64,000 nt of DNA from Janthinobacterium tructae (GTDB taxonomy: Bacteria > Pseudomonadota > Gammaproteobacteria > Burkholderiales > Burkholderiaceae_D): assembly GCF_006517255.1 (NCBI RefSeq), contig NZ_CP041185.1, forward strand, positions 1,116,001 through 1,180,000. Reading direction: 5' to 3'. Made by a program: the position numbers and the translations under genes. Under the pieces are notes generated by a model. It saw nothing but the letters and a program-made list of their open reading frames with translations, did no database searches and was not told the origin of the DNA. This document shows, one piece after another, positions 45,155-53,089 of this stretch. Each line of letters opens with the position of its first letter. Positions within the stretch are counted from its first letter, which is position 1.

Positions 45155-45535
45155 TCAGGATCCGATGTATTGATAATGGAGGCGCAGCGCGCCATCATGG
45201 CCCGACATTTCCAGGTGCAAGATCGCTTCGCCCGGCTTGCCATCGGCCAGCAACAGGCATTCCAGACCCAGCGGCCCGCGATCGGTGGCATACACATCGA
45301 CGGCGGGACGGCCACCCTTGCCCGGCACAAAGGCCTCGGCCAGCGGCGCCAGGGACAGCGCCTGGTTCGCCGCAAAATAGCTGTCGAGCATCTCGATGAT
45401 CTCGTCGGCCACGCCCGGCGCCAGCGACCAGACGCGTTGCAGCGCCACCGGATCGCGCAGGTCGAGCGTGTGCACGAAGGCCGCCGCCTGTGCATAGGCC
45501 TGTTGCCGCAGGCTGTCGGTCATGCGCATGTCCAT
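45155..45535 (-). CDS. Small cytoplasmic protein, unknown
   Basis: This 126-residue protein is not a family I recognise. The N-terminal half is helical (QAYAQAAAFVHTLDL, then DEIIEMLDSYFAANQ); the C-terminal half is strand-rich (AVDVYATDRGPLGLECLLL, then AILHLEMSGHDG). The pattern is consistent with a small immunity or regulatory protein. The ATG at 45535 has a strong GAGGAG ribosome site seven bases away; two more ATGs follow within five codons. It is the first gene of a two-gene operon with the Imm33-like gene. Confidence 0.6.
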   Translation of the reverse strand: MDMRMTDSLRQQAYAQAAAFVHTLDLRDPVALQRVWSLAPGVADEIIEMLDSYFAANQALSLAPLAEAFVPGKGGRPAVDVYATDRGPLGLECLLLADGKPGEAILHLEMSGHDGALRLHYQYIGS

Positions 45536-45651
45536 GCTGCGACTCCTCTCTCTTGAACAGGCGCCATTATAGTGCGCGGCCTGGCCGATGCCGCACTCTC
45601 GCCATGCCGGCAGTTGCATGACAGTACGGCAACCCTGTAAAGTAGGCTACG

Positions 45652-46053
45652 ATGAAAAAAACCTACCATGGCAGTTGCCACTGCGGCGCCGTGCGCTTCG
45701 CGGCCGAGATCGACCTGGCGGCGCCGAGTTTGCGCTGCAATTGTTCCTATTGCCTGAAAATTCGCTGCTGGGCCAGCCTGGTGCCGCCCACGGCTTTCCG
45801 CCTGCTGGCCGGAGAAGCGGACTTGAGCGAATACCGCTTCGGCGCCGGCCGCGAACGCCACTATTTTTGCCGCCATTGCGGCGTGCGCCCATTTGGTCGC
45901 GGCGATTCTCCCCGCGGCGGCCCGTTTGTCGGTATCGGCGTGAACTGCCTCGACGATGCCGCGGTGGCCGAACTGGCCCAGGTGCCCGTCACCTTTGTCG
46001 ACGGCTCGCATGACGCGTGGCACACGCCGCCGCAGGAAACGCGGCATCTGTAA
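45652..46053 (+). CDS. GFA-domain protein (glutathione-dependent formaldehyde-activating/CENP-V type)
   Basis: This 133-residue zinc protein has the GFA fold. The cysteine pairs are visible as CHCGAV near residue 8, CNCSYC near residue 28 and CRHCGV near residue 80. YHGSCHCGAVRF is the family opening. Members bind zinc through Cys residues; only a few have a tested activity with glutathione adducts. It probably acts in the cytosol. It is transcribed divergently from the small immunity-like operon, 116 bases away. Confidence 0.9.
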   Translation: MKKTYHGSCHCGAVRFAAEIDLAAPSLRCNCSYCLKIRCWASLVPPTAFRLLAGEADLSEYRFGAGRERHYFCRHCGVRPFGRGDSPRGGPFVGIGVNCLDDAAVAELAQVPVTFVDGSHDAWHTPPQETRHL

Positions 46054-46164
46054 GGGCGGAAGGACGGCAAGGAAAGGAGATACGGGGGGCGCCATGTCGC
46101 GGGCGGCCAGATAAGCATGCACTTCCCGTTGTCTGGATTGGCATTCTGGGCGATAATTACGCCC

Positions 46165-46413
46165 ATGAACGATACCACCACCTTACCCCCATTGCCCGAT
46201 CGCCTGTCGATCGACCCCAGCAGCCCTTACCACGTTGCAGCCGTGTTCGAGAACGACGTCGGCATCCGCTTCAACGACAAGGAACGTCTTGACGTGGAAG
46301 AATATTGCATCAGCGAACGCTGGATCAAGGTCGCTTCCACCAAGTCGCTGGACCGCCGCGGCCGTCCACTGCAGATCAAGCTGAAGGGCAAAGTCGAAGC
46401 GTTTTACCGCTAA
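46165..46413 (+). CDS. DUF3297-family protein
   Basis: This 82-residue protein belongs to the DUF3297 family, often mislabelled glutathione peroxidase. The whole length matches: PPLPDRLSIDPSSPYH, VGIRFNDKER, then RWIKVASTKSLDR and KLKGKVEAF. Its function is not known. ATG 46165 gives the normal family start; a longer reading from 46117 would only add unrelated residues. An intrinsic terminator follows 22 bases after the stop. Confidence 0.85.
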   Translation: MNDTTTLPPLPDRLSIDPSSPYHVAAVFENDVGIRFNDKERLDVEEYCISERWIKVASTKSLDRRGRPLQIKLKGKVEAFYR

Positions 46414-46435
46414 GCAACGCCTACAGCTGTCATCG

Positions 46436-46460
46436 AGGCCGATTTCCATCGGCCTTTTTT
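46436..46460 (+). terminator. Intrinsic terminator after the DUF3297 gene
   Basis: AGGCCGAT pairs with ATCGGCCT across a TTCC loop and is followed by a run of six T. It may also serve the convergent lipoprotein gene. Confidence 0.9.
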
Positions 46461-46477
46461 ACGTCTGCAGGTATTGC

Positions 46478-47140
46478 TCAGCCCCGTGCCGGTTCAGCGG
46501 CCGGCGGCGGCTGGTAAGCGCAAAAGCCGGGCCACTGGTCGCGGCTGTCGCACACTTTCAGGCAGCCCTTGTTATCCTTGAAGGTGGCGACAACCTTGAT
46601 GGGGAAGCCATATTTGGGCGTGCTGGCCAGGAAGGCGGACGGGCAGCTTTGCTCGTTGCTGAAGCGAAAAGTGATGTCTTCGCGGCGGCCCTTGCGCTCA
46701 AAGCTCAGCATGAAAGTTTCATTGCTGTTCCATTGCGCCTTGCCCGGCACGCGGAAGCGGTAGCGCGGGTTGCCCGGCTGCTGGCCTTCAAGTTTCAGGC
46801 CGAAGACGCGGCTGCTGGCCGTGGCCGTCTCGACCTTGGCAACCGGATACACCACGGCAAACATGTAAGTGCCGGCGAAACCCTGGTCGAAACCGAGGCC
46901 CTTCTGGTAGAACGGCACGACGATGTGCGGCGCGCCCGCGTATTCCACGGTATTGCGTGCCGTCACGCGCGACGTCAGCTTGTCATCGGGCGCTTGCCCG
47001 AAAACCACGTCCAGTTCCAGCAACGCTTCTTGCTTGTCGATATCTTGTGCCAGATAATCCTTGGGGAACATTTCGCCGTGCACGCAGCCGGCCAGCAAGG
47101 AGGCGGCGAGGCAGCCGGCGAGGAGTTTGGGTATTGTCAT
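46478..47140 (-). CDS. Lipoprotein of unknown function
   Basis: This 220-residue lipoprotein has a signal ending in lipobox SLLAGC (cysteine at about residue 19). The mature part has beta-rich stretches (LLELDVVFGQ, FAVVYPVAKVE, FMLSFERKGRREDITFRF) and a Cys-rich tail (CLKVCDSRDQWPGFC) that may form disulfides. I do not recognise the family. An AAGGAAAAC ribosome site precedes ATG 47140. The start overlaps the stop of the exported protein gene by four bases, so the two products probably act together. Confidence 0.75.
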   Translation of the reverse strand: MTIPKLLAGCLAASLLAGCVHGEMFPKDYLAQDIDKQEALLELDVVFGQAPDDKLTSRVTARNTVEYAGAPHIVVPFYQKGLGFDQGFAGTYMFAVVYPVAKVETATASSRVFGLKLEGQQPGNPRYRFRVPGKAQWNSNETFMLSFERKGRREDITFRFSNEQSCPSAFLASTPKYGFPIKVVATFKDNKGCLKVCDSRDQWPGFCAYQPPPAAEPARG

Positions 47141-48003
47141 GGCTGTTTTCCTTCTGGCGGCGTTGAACTGAGGCCCAGCCCCGACACTTGCCAGCCATTC
47201 TTGCCTTGTTTCCATTGAAATTGCTGGCCAAACCAGGCCAGTTCCAGCTCGCGCCGGATGCGGTTTGAATCGGTGCGGCCTTGGCGCGCCTTGATGGCGG
47301 CGCCCGCCTGTTCGGAAGCGGCCTCCGACAACGGTTTCAGCCACCGTTGATAGGTATCGGGCGGCAAGGCCAGCACGCCGGCCACGCCGTCGTCGCGCGT
47401 GGCAACGAGCACTTGCAATGTGGTCAGCTTCCTGGCGAGATAGGCGCCGCGCCGCCCGTCGGGCGACACGGAGACCAGCATGGCGGGCGCATAATCGCCC
47501 GTGACTCCACCCGGCACGTCAAACCACAGCAGTTCGCCCGTGCCCGTATCGAGCGCGCGGCCGTCGCGGGGAAACAGCAGCATTTCGCTGCGGCCCGGCT
47601 GCGGCACGCCCCATTCGGGGTCGCGCTCCGTGCGCACCATGCTGTCGCGCTGCAGGGGACTGATGGGGCGCATCAGCGGTTCGCCATTCTGCACGCCGAT
47701 GAGGATGGTGCCCTGCCCCGTATAGCCCTTGGTAAACGCCAGCAGCATGGGCTGGCCCTCGCGCGTGGCTTTGAGGGGGCGCACTTCCACCACTTCGCGC
47801 GCGCCGCCGGGGTAATAGCCCTGCTTGCGGAAAGACAAGGTGACGAGCGAGTCGAAGCGGTCATTCGTGACGACGAAGTCGCCGTACTGTTTGGTCACCG
47901 GCACGTAGGGCGTTGGCGTTTGCGCCTGCGCGGCGGGCCAGATGGCGGCGGCCAGGCTGGTGGCCGCCGCCAGGCGGCGCAGGGGGAAAGAAAGGGACAG
48001 CAT
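47137..48003 (-). CDS. Exported protein of unknown function
   Basis: This 288-residue periplasmic protein has a signal peptide (cleaved near AAQAQ). The mature domain contains repeated strand motifs (FVVTNDRFDSLVTLSFRK, GTILIGVQNGEP, YLARKLTTLQVLVATRDD) and ends with a WFGQQFQWKQGKNGWQV segment seen in small bacterial lipocalin-like domains. I do not recognise a named family. It is translationally coupled with the lipoprotein gene that follows. Confidence 0.72.
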   Translation of the reverse strand: MLSLSFPLRRLAAATSLAAAIWPAAQAQTPTPYVPVTKQYGDFVVTNDRFDSLVTLSFRKQGYYPGGAREVVEVRPLKATREGQPMLLAFTKGYTGQGTILIGVQNGEPLMRPISPLQRDSMVRTERDPEWGVPQPGRSEMLLFPRDGRALDTGTGELLWFDVPGGVTGDYAPAMLVSVSPDGRRGAYLARKLTTLQVLVATRDDGVAGVLALPPDTYQRWLKPLSEAASEQAGAAIKARQGRTDSNRIRRELELAWFGQQFQWKQGKNGWQVSGLGLSSTPPEGKQP

Positions 48004-48084
48004 GGCATCCTGTAAAGGTCGCAAGGTGCGAAGGAGGCATATCATAGACGATTCCCCCCTGGCAACGCTGTCCGATAACCAATA

Positions 48085-48903
48085 TCAACGGCGCTGGATT
48101 TCAATCAGTTCGATCTCGAACAGCTTGGGCCACAGCTTGCCCGTGACAAACAGGCGCTTGCCGCGCGCATCCCAGGCGATGCCGTTGAGCACGGCGTCGG
48201 GATTGGCCGTGCCCCGCTGTTCCGGCGGCAGCAAGCCCGTCAGGTCGATCCAGCCCACGACCTTGCCGCTGGCCGGGTCGATGCGGGCGATCACGTCCGC
48301 GCCCCACACATTGGCAAACAGTTCCCCGTCGACCATTTCCAGTTCGTTCAGGCGGTCGATGGAACGGCCTTCCGCCTTGACCTCGAAGCGGCGCACCTCG
48401 GCCAGGGTTTTCGGATTCAGTACGCGGATGGCGGAGGTGCCGTCGCTCATGTAGACAAATTTACCATCGCTGGCCAGGCCCCAGCCTTCGCCCTGGTAGC
48501 TGAAGGTGCGTTTCAGTTTGAACGTCTTCTGGTCGAAGACATAGCCGGTCTGCGAAATCCACGTCAGGCCCAGGATCTCATCGCCCACGTCCGTGATGCC
48601 TTCGCCGAACACTTTTTTGTCGAGCATGCTTTTCTGCAAGATCTTGCCCGTCGTCAATTCCACCTTGCGCAAGGAGGACTGGCCATTCTGGCCCGTGCTT
48701 TCATACAGGTGACCGTCTTTGAACAGCAAGCCCTGGGTAAATGCCTGCGGATCGTGCGGATAGGTATTCTTGACGAAATAGCCATACACGGGGAGCGCGG
48801 CCTGGGCGTAGCCCATTTCACTCATCAGGCCCACGGTACATAGCAATCCCAGCAGCAGCGAGCCTGCCGTGCGTTTCAGACTTGTTTTACCGATATTCTT
48901 CAT
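48085..48903 (-). CDS. Glutaminyl-peptide cyclotransferase
   Basis: This 272-residue exported enzyme has a signal peptide (ending near AQAAL) and a five-bladed beta-propeller. Family markers are YPHDPQAFTQGLLF, HLYESTGQNGQSSLRK, LTWISQTGYVFD, then YQGEGWGLASDGK and LNGIAWDARGKRLFVTGKLWPKLFEI. The enzyme converts N-terminal glutamine of secreted proteins to pyroglutamate. Length and motifs fit the plant/bacterial type rather than the animal zinc enzyme. It is separate from the upstream pair and 25 bases from the end of the LysR gene, so it may share that transcript. Confidence 0.93.
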   Translation of the reverse strand: MKNIGKTSLKRTAGSLLLGLLCTVGLMSEMGYAQAALPVYGYFVKNTYPHDPQAFTQGLLFKDGHLYESTGQNGQSSLRKVELTTGKILQKSMLDKKVFGEGITDVGDEILGLTWISQTGYVFDQKTFKLKRTFSYQGEGWGLASDGKFVYMSDGTSAIRVLNPKTLAEVRRFEVKAEGRSIDRLNELEMVDGELFANVWGADVIARIDPASGKVVGWIDLTGLLPPEQRGTANPDAVLNGIAWDARGKRLFVTGKLWPKLFEIELIEIQRR

Positions 48904-48928
48904 ATTCTTGGCGGTGGTTGGCGAGCAG

Positions 48929-49837
48929 CTATTGTAAACGGGCCGCGTCCGCCATGCGCGCCCTGACGAGGTCCAGCCAGGCACGCGCCGCAAACGACAG
49001 CCGCCCGCCACGACGCCAGGCCAGCATCAGATTCCACTCCACGGGCGGGCCGGCCAGGGGAATCACGGCAAATTGCGCGGCATTAAGCGTATCGCAATAC
49101 ATCTTTGGCAGCAGGCAAATGCCCACGCCCAGCCGCACCAGCGAGGCGATGAAATCCCACTGGCCGCTGCGGCCTGTGATGCGCGGCGCGAAACCGGCCC
49201 GCTGGCAGGCATCGAGCACGATGTCATTCAAGGCGAAGGCGGCGCCGTAGAAAATGAAGGGGCTCTCGGCCAGCTCGGCCAGGGCCACGGACGAGCGTCC
49301 CTGCCACGGCGAGCCGGGCGCTGCCAGCAGGCACAGCGGTGAGCGCACCAGGGGCAGCGCTTCGAAATCCTGCCAGGTGGCCGCGTTGCCCGGATAGTCG
49401 AGCATGGTGCCCAGTTCCACCGTGCCCGTGCGCAAGTCGCGCTCGATCGCCTGCGTGCCGCTTTCGTACATTTTCAGTTCGATGCCCGGATAGCGCTGAT
49501 GGTATTCGGCCAGCCATGGCGCCAGCGTGGAATGCGTCTGCGGCGACACGCCGACGCGCAGCTCCCCCCGCTCCAGATGTTGCAAGTCGCGCAATTCGAC
49601 CTTCAGTTCCGCGTGCAGGGCCAGCAAGGTATGCGCGCGCGACAGCACCACCTTGCCCGCGTCCGTCAGCGTAAAACGTTTACCGGCGCGGTCCAGCAAG
49701 GCCAAGTCCAGCGACTGTTCCAATTGCTGGATCATTTTGCTGACGGTGGGCTGCGTCACGTGCAGCTTGTTTGCCGCGCGCGTAAAACTGGCTTGTTCGA
49801 CCACTTCGACGAAGTAGCGCAGGGAGCGGATATCCAT
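48929..49837 (-). CDS. LysR-family regulator, probable cidAB activator (CidR-like)
   Basis: This is a 302-residue LysR protein. The winged helix-turn-helix is at residues 1-65 (MDIRSLRYFVEVVEQASFTRAANKLHVTQP). The effector domain includes GVSPQTHSTLAPWLAEYH and LRDLQHLERGELRVG. It resembles CidR/YwbI regulators that sense acetate or low pH and control murein-hydrolase transport genes. It is divergent from cidAB with a 103-base gap that contains an inverted repeat of LysR-box type. ATG 49837 is preferred over the TTG at 49849. Confidence 0.88.
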   Translation of the reverse strand: MDIRSLRYFVEVVEQASFTRAANKLHVTQPTVSKMIQQLEQSLDLALLDRAGKRFTLTDAGKVVLSRAHTLLALHAELKVELRDLQHLERGELRVGVSPQTHSTLAPWLAEYHQRYPGIELKMYESGTQAIERDLRTGTVELGTMLDYPGNAATWQDFEALPLVRSPLCLLAAPGSPWQGRSSVALAELAESPFIFYGAAFALNDIVLDACQRAGFAPRITGRSGQWDFIASLVRLGVGICLLPKMYCDTLNAAQFAVIPLAGPPVEWNLMLAWRRGGRLSFAARAWLDLVRARMADAARLQ

Positions 49838-49864
49838 GATGCATTCCAATATCGAATGATAATG

Positions 49865-49879
49865 ATGAGTTTAAGTCAT
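49865..49879. promoter_or_regulatory. LysR-type box between cidR-like gene and cidA
   Basis: ATGAGTTTAAGTCAT is an inverted repeat (ATGA-7-TCAT) that contains a T-N11-A core. It lies 23 bases upstream of a -10-like TACAAT (49903-49908), which suits activation of cidA. Binding by the LysR protein is inferred from position. Confidence 0.55.
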
Positions 49880-49940
49880 TTTATCTTTTGATGTGCGGTC
49901 ACTACAATGAAAACTTCCCCCAGCCGTTTGAAAGCCTGCC

Positions 49941-50399
49941 GTGAAAGCCTTGCACTGTTCCACCGCTACCCTGCCCTCCATCCCCGTCTGGCGCCAGCCC
50001 GCGCAGACCGCATGGCAAGTAGGCGTACTGATCGCCGCCTGGTGGCTGGCCGACGAAGCCGCTTCCGCCCTGCACTTGCCGTTTTCCGGCGGCGTGGTGG
50101 GCCTGTTCGTGCTGGTGGCCCTGCTGCTGTCGGGCTGGGTGCGTCCGACCGCCATCGAACTGGGCGCGAACTGGCTGCTGGCCAACATGCTGCTGTTCTT
50201 CATTCCGCTGGTGGTGTCCGTGGTGCAATTTACGCAACTGCTGAAGGCGCAAGGTCTGATGCTGTTCGTGAATATCGGCCTCGGCTTTGCCAGCGTGATG
50301 CTGGCCACGGCGTTGACGGTGGAATGGGTGTGCCGTTATGAACGCAAGTTGCGTCTGAATAAGCTGCTGCGCCAGCGCACAGCCAGGGCGGCAGCATGA
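49941..50399 (+). CDS. cidA: CidA/LrgA-family holin-like protein
   Basis: This 152-residue membrane protein has four hydrophobic helices (WQVGVLIAAWWLADEA, PFSGGVVGLFVLVALLL, NWLLANMLLFFIPLVVSVVQ, and a last one around FVNIGLGFASVMLATAL) and the family's LPFSGGVVGL and FFIPL motifs. CidA acts with CidB as a holin-like pair that controls murein hydrolase activity, lysis and metabolite export. The start is GTG 49941. The stop overlaps the cidB ATG (ATGA), so the two are translated together, and the LysR gene is divergent. Confidence 0.9.
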   Translation: MKALHCSTATLPSIPVWRQPAQTAWQVGVLIAAWWLADEAASALHLPFSGGVVGLFVLVALLLSGWVRPTAIELGANWLLANMLLFFIPLVVSVVQFTQLLKAQGLMLFVNIGLGFASVMLATALTVEWVCRYERKLRLNKLLRQRTARAAA

Positions 50400-51085
50400 G
50401 CACCCTGGTCCTGTCGTTGCTGTTTCTGCTGCTGACCCTGGTCTTGTTCTACGCCAACCAGGCCGTGCACCGCCGCCATCCGCACTTCTTGCTCACGCCC
50501 GCCATCTGCACCTCGGCGATACTGATCGTCATCGTGCAGGCGACCTCGACGCCGTTCGCCACGTATTTCGGCGAGACGCGCTGGCTGCCTTGGCTGCTGG
50601 GGCCGGCCACCATCGCCTTCGCCCTGCCCATCTTCCAGGAGCGCAAGCTGATCCGCAAGCACTGGCTGGCCTTGTCGCTGGGCAGTTGCGCCGGCATCGT
50701 CGCCTCCGTGGCCGCCACCCTGCTGCTGGACCGGATATTTGGCGTGCACGGCGACATGGCGCGCAGCCTGTTGGCGCGCTCCGTCTCGACGCCGTTCGCG
50801 CTGGAAGCGTCGCGCCACATGGGCGGCTCGGCCCAGCTGACGGGCATCTTCGTGGTGATGACGGGCTTGTTCGGCCTGATGCTCGGTAAACCGCTATTAA
50901 AACTGCTGCCCTTGCGCATGCGCATCGCCCGTGGCGCCCCGTATGGCGCGGCCGCGCACGGTTTTGGCTTGTCCGTGGCGCGCCGCGTAGGCACGGAAGA
51001 AGGCGCCGTGGCCAGCCTGACGATGATTTTTTCCGGCGTCGTGACGGTGCTGCTGGCGCCGCTGCTGGGGCATCTGCTGGGCTAA
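50396..51085 (+). CDS. cidB: CidB/LrgB-family membrane protein
   Basis: This 229-residue protein has about seven hydrophobic helices and the LrgB motifs YFGETRWLPWLLGPATIAFALP and ARSVSTPFALEASRHMGGS, with GTEEGAVASLTMIFSG near the C-terminus. It works with CidA. The stop overlaps the convergent TetR gene by four bases. Confidence 0.92.
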   Translation: MSTLVLSLLFLLLTLVLFYANQAVHRRHPHFLLTPAICTSAILIVIVQATSTPFATYFGETRWLPWLLGPATIAFALPIFQERKLIRKHWLALSLGSCAGIVASVAATLLLDRIFGVHGDMARSLLARSVSTPFALEASRHMGGSAQLTGIFVVMTGLFGLMLGKPLLKLLPLRMRIARGAPYGAAAHGFGLSVARRVGTEEGAVASLTMIFSGVVTVLLAPLLGHLLG

Positions 51086-51777
51086 CGTCGCGCTTGCAGC
51101 GCCTGCACGCCATGCACGATCAGGTCGATTCCTGCCAGGAAATCCTCGCGGTCATCGTGCGTGCGCAACTGCCCCGCCACCTTGCGGGCAAACGGAAACG
51201 CCTGCGCGTCGAGACGTGACCAGGCGCCCGCCATGGTATCGAGGAAGTGCGCGCGCTCCAGGCCTTTTTCCCGGGCGATGACGGCATTGGCGGCATTTTG
51301 CCCGCTTACTCCCAGCAAATAATTCAACAGCGTGCATGCCGCCAGCCATTGCCTGTCCTGCGGCACGCCCAGGGCATCCACTTGCCGGCCCAGGCGTTCC
51401 AGAATGCGCACGCTGGGCAACTGGCCCGGCGCGCGCGACAGGGCCGAGCCCAGCCACGGATGTGCATCCATCGCCTCGAACATGGCCAGCGCCACGGCGC
51501 GTATGCCTGCCTGCGGCGTATCGCCGTGCAGCGTGGCATCCATGGCCGCCTGCATGGCGCGCACGACGATGGCGTCACTGGCGGCCGTGAACAGGTCATC
51601 CTTGTCGGCCACGTGCCAGTAAATGGCCCCCGCCCCCGTCGCCAGGCGCGCGGCCAGGGCACGGAAGGTCAAGCCGCCCTCGCCGGCCGTATCGAGCAGG
51701 GCAATGGCGGCATCGATGATGGTGTCGCGCGTCAGCGAGTCTGCGCGTCGTGGTGGGTTCGCTACATTATTCGGCAT
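51082..51777 (-). CDS. TetR-family regulator with tetracycline-repressor-type C-terminal domain
   Basis: This 231-residue repressor has an N-terminal HTH (TIIDAAIALLDTAGEGGLTFRALAARL, then GAIYWHVADKDDL) and an all-helical C-terminal domain of the TetR_C_1 type (EDFLAGIDLIVHGVQAL near the end). It lies divergent from a Tet(X)-like monooxygenase, with a perfect palindrome between them, so that gene is the likely target. The layout recalls classical tetR-tetA control. Whether a tetracycline is the inducer cannot be inferred. Confidence 0.9.
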   Translation of the reverse strand: MPNNVANPPRRADSLTRDTIIDAAIALLDTAGEGGLTFRALAARLATGAGAIYWHVADKDDLFTAASDAIVVRAMQAAMDATLHGDTPQAGIRAVALAMFEAMDAHPWLGSALSRAPGQLPSVRILERLGRQVDALGVPQDRQWLAACTLLNYLLGVSGQNAANAVIAREKGLERAHFLDTMAGAWSRLDAQAFPFARKVAGQLRTHDDREDFLAGIDLIVHGVQALQARR

Positions 51778-51819
51778 CGCTTATCTTGACACAGATGCTG
51801 GCCTGCCGCAAAATTCCGA

Positions 51820-51834
51820 TGGAACAGTGTTCCA
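51820..51834. promoter_or_regulatory. Palindromic operator between tetR-like and tet(X)-like genes
   Basis: TGGAACA-G-TGTTCCA is a perfect 15-base palindrome, 34 bases from the monooxygenase ATG. A consensus -35 (TTGACA at 51786-51791) and a weaker AAAATT -10 lie just upstream, so binding here would block elongation or promoter clearance. Function is inferred. Confidence 0.7.
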
Positions 51835-51867
51835 ATGCCATTCTAAAAACCACCCTCAAGGATCACC

Positions 51868-53010
51868 ATGCATATCACCATCATCGGCGCGGGCCTGGGC
51901 GGGCTGATGCTCGCCCGCGTGCTGCACGTCCACGGCATCGCCTCCACCGTGTATGAAGCGGACGCATCGCCGCAGGCGCGCCACCAGGGCGGCATGCTCG
52001 ACATCCACGAGGAAACCGGCCAGCAAGCGCTGCGGGCGGCCGACCTGCATGACGCCTTCCGCGCCCTCATCCATGCGGGCGGCGAAGCGAGCCGCGTGCT
52101 CGACCAGCACGGCACGGTCTTGCTCGATCAGGGGGACGATGGCACGGGGGGCCGTCCCGAAGTGGCGCGCGGCGAACTGCGCCGCATCCTGCTCGATGCA
52201 CTCCCCCCGGGCAGCGTGCGCTGGGGCCATAAATTGACAAGCGCCGCAATGCTCGACCGCGGCCAACACCTTTTACACTTTGTCAATGGCGCCACGGCAA
52301 CAAGCGACCTGCTGGCAGGCGCGGATGGCGCCTGGTCCAGGGTGCGGCCCCTGCTCTCCAGCGCGCAGCCCGCGTATAGCGGTATTTCCTTCATTGAAAC
52401 GTACCTGTTCGACAGCGACCGCCGCCACCGGGCCACCGCGCAAGCCGTGGGCGATGGCGCCCTGTTCGCGCTGGCGCCCGGCAAGGGTATCCAGGCTCAC
52501 CGCGAAGCCGATGGCGTGCTGCATGCGTATGTGGCCCTGAGTAAACCTGAGGAGTGGCTGGCCGGCATCGACTTTGCCGATCCGCCTGCCGCCCGGGCCT
52601 GCATCGCCGCGCAATTTACCGGCTGGGCGCCGGTGCTCACGGCCCTGATCACGGACGCGGACACGCCGCCCGTGCCCCGTCCCGTGCATATGCTGCCTGT
52701 CGACCACCGCTGGCGGCGCGTGGCGGGCGTGACCTTGCTGGGCGACGCCGCCCATCTGATGGCGCCGGCCGGCGAAGGCGCGAACCTGGCCATGTTCGAT
52801 GGTGCCGAGCTGGCACAGGCGCTTGCCGCACACCCAGGCGACATGGAAGCGGCCCTGCTGGCGTATGAAACGGCGCTGTTTGCGCGCAGCAGCGCGGCCG
52901 CCGCCGAATCGGAGCGCATCCTGCGCCTGTGCTTTGGCGACGACGCGCCGTACAGCCTGGTGCAGTTCTTCACGGGCATGCAGGACGCAGGCGCGGCGCG
53001 GGAAGTGTGA
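51868..53010 (+). CDS. Tet(X)-like FAD-dependent monooxygenase
   Basis: This 380-residue class A flavoprotein monooxygenase has an FAD loop (IIGAGLGGLMLARVL, then YEAD). The GGMLDIHEETGQQAL block corresponds to GGTLDLHKGSGQEAM of Tet(X), and the second FAD motif is GDAAHLMAPAGEGANLAMFDG. The resemblance to Tet(X) covers the full length, but many relatives hydroxylate other aromatics, so tetracycline degradation is only a possibility. It is controlled by the divergent TetR-type gene. An AAGGAT ribosome site precedes ATG 51868. Confidence 0.88.
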   Translation: MHITIIGAGLGGLMLARVLHVHGIASTVYEADASPQARHQGGMLDIHEETGQQALRAADLHDAFRALIHAGGEASRVLDQHGTVLLDQGDDGTGGRPEVARGELRRILLDALPPGSVRWGHKLTSAAMLDRGQHLLHFVNGATATSDLLAGADGAWSRVRPLLSSAQPAYSGISFIETYLFDSDRRHRATAQAVGDGALFALAPGKGIQAHREADGVLHAYVALSKPEEWLAGIDFADPPAARACIAAQFTGWAPVLTALITDADTPPVPRPVHMLPVDHRWRRVAGVTLLGDAAHLMAPAGEGANLAMFDGAELAQALAAHPGDMEAALLAYETALFARSSAAAAESERILRLCFGDDAPYSLVQFFTGMQDAGAAREV

Positions 53011-53089
53011 GCGGCAGCGCCAAAGCCCCACGCCGGTGGCCTTTATCGGGGATAATACGTCTTTCCCAACTCCAAGCAGCCGCGCCACG

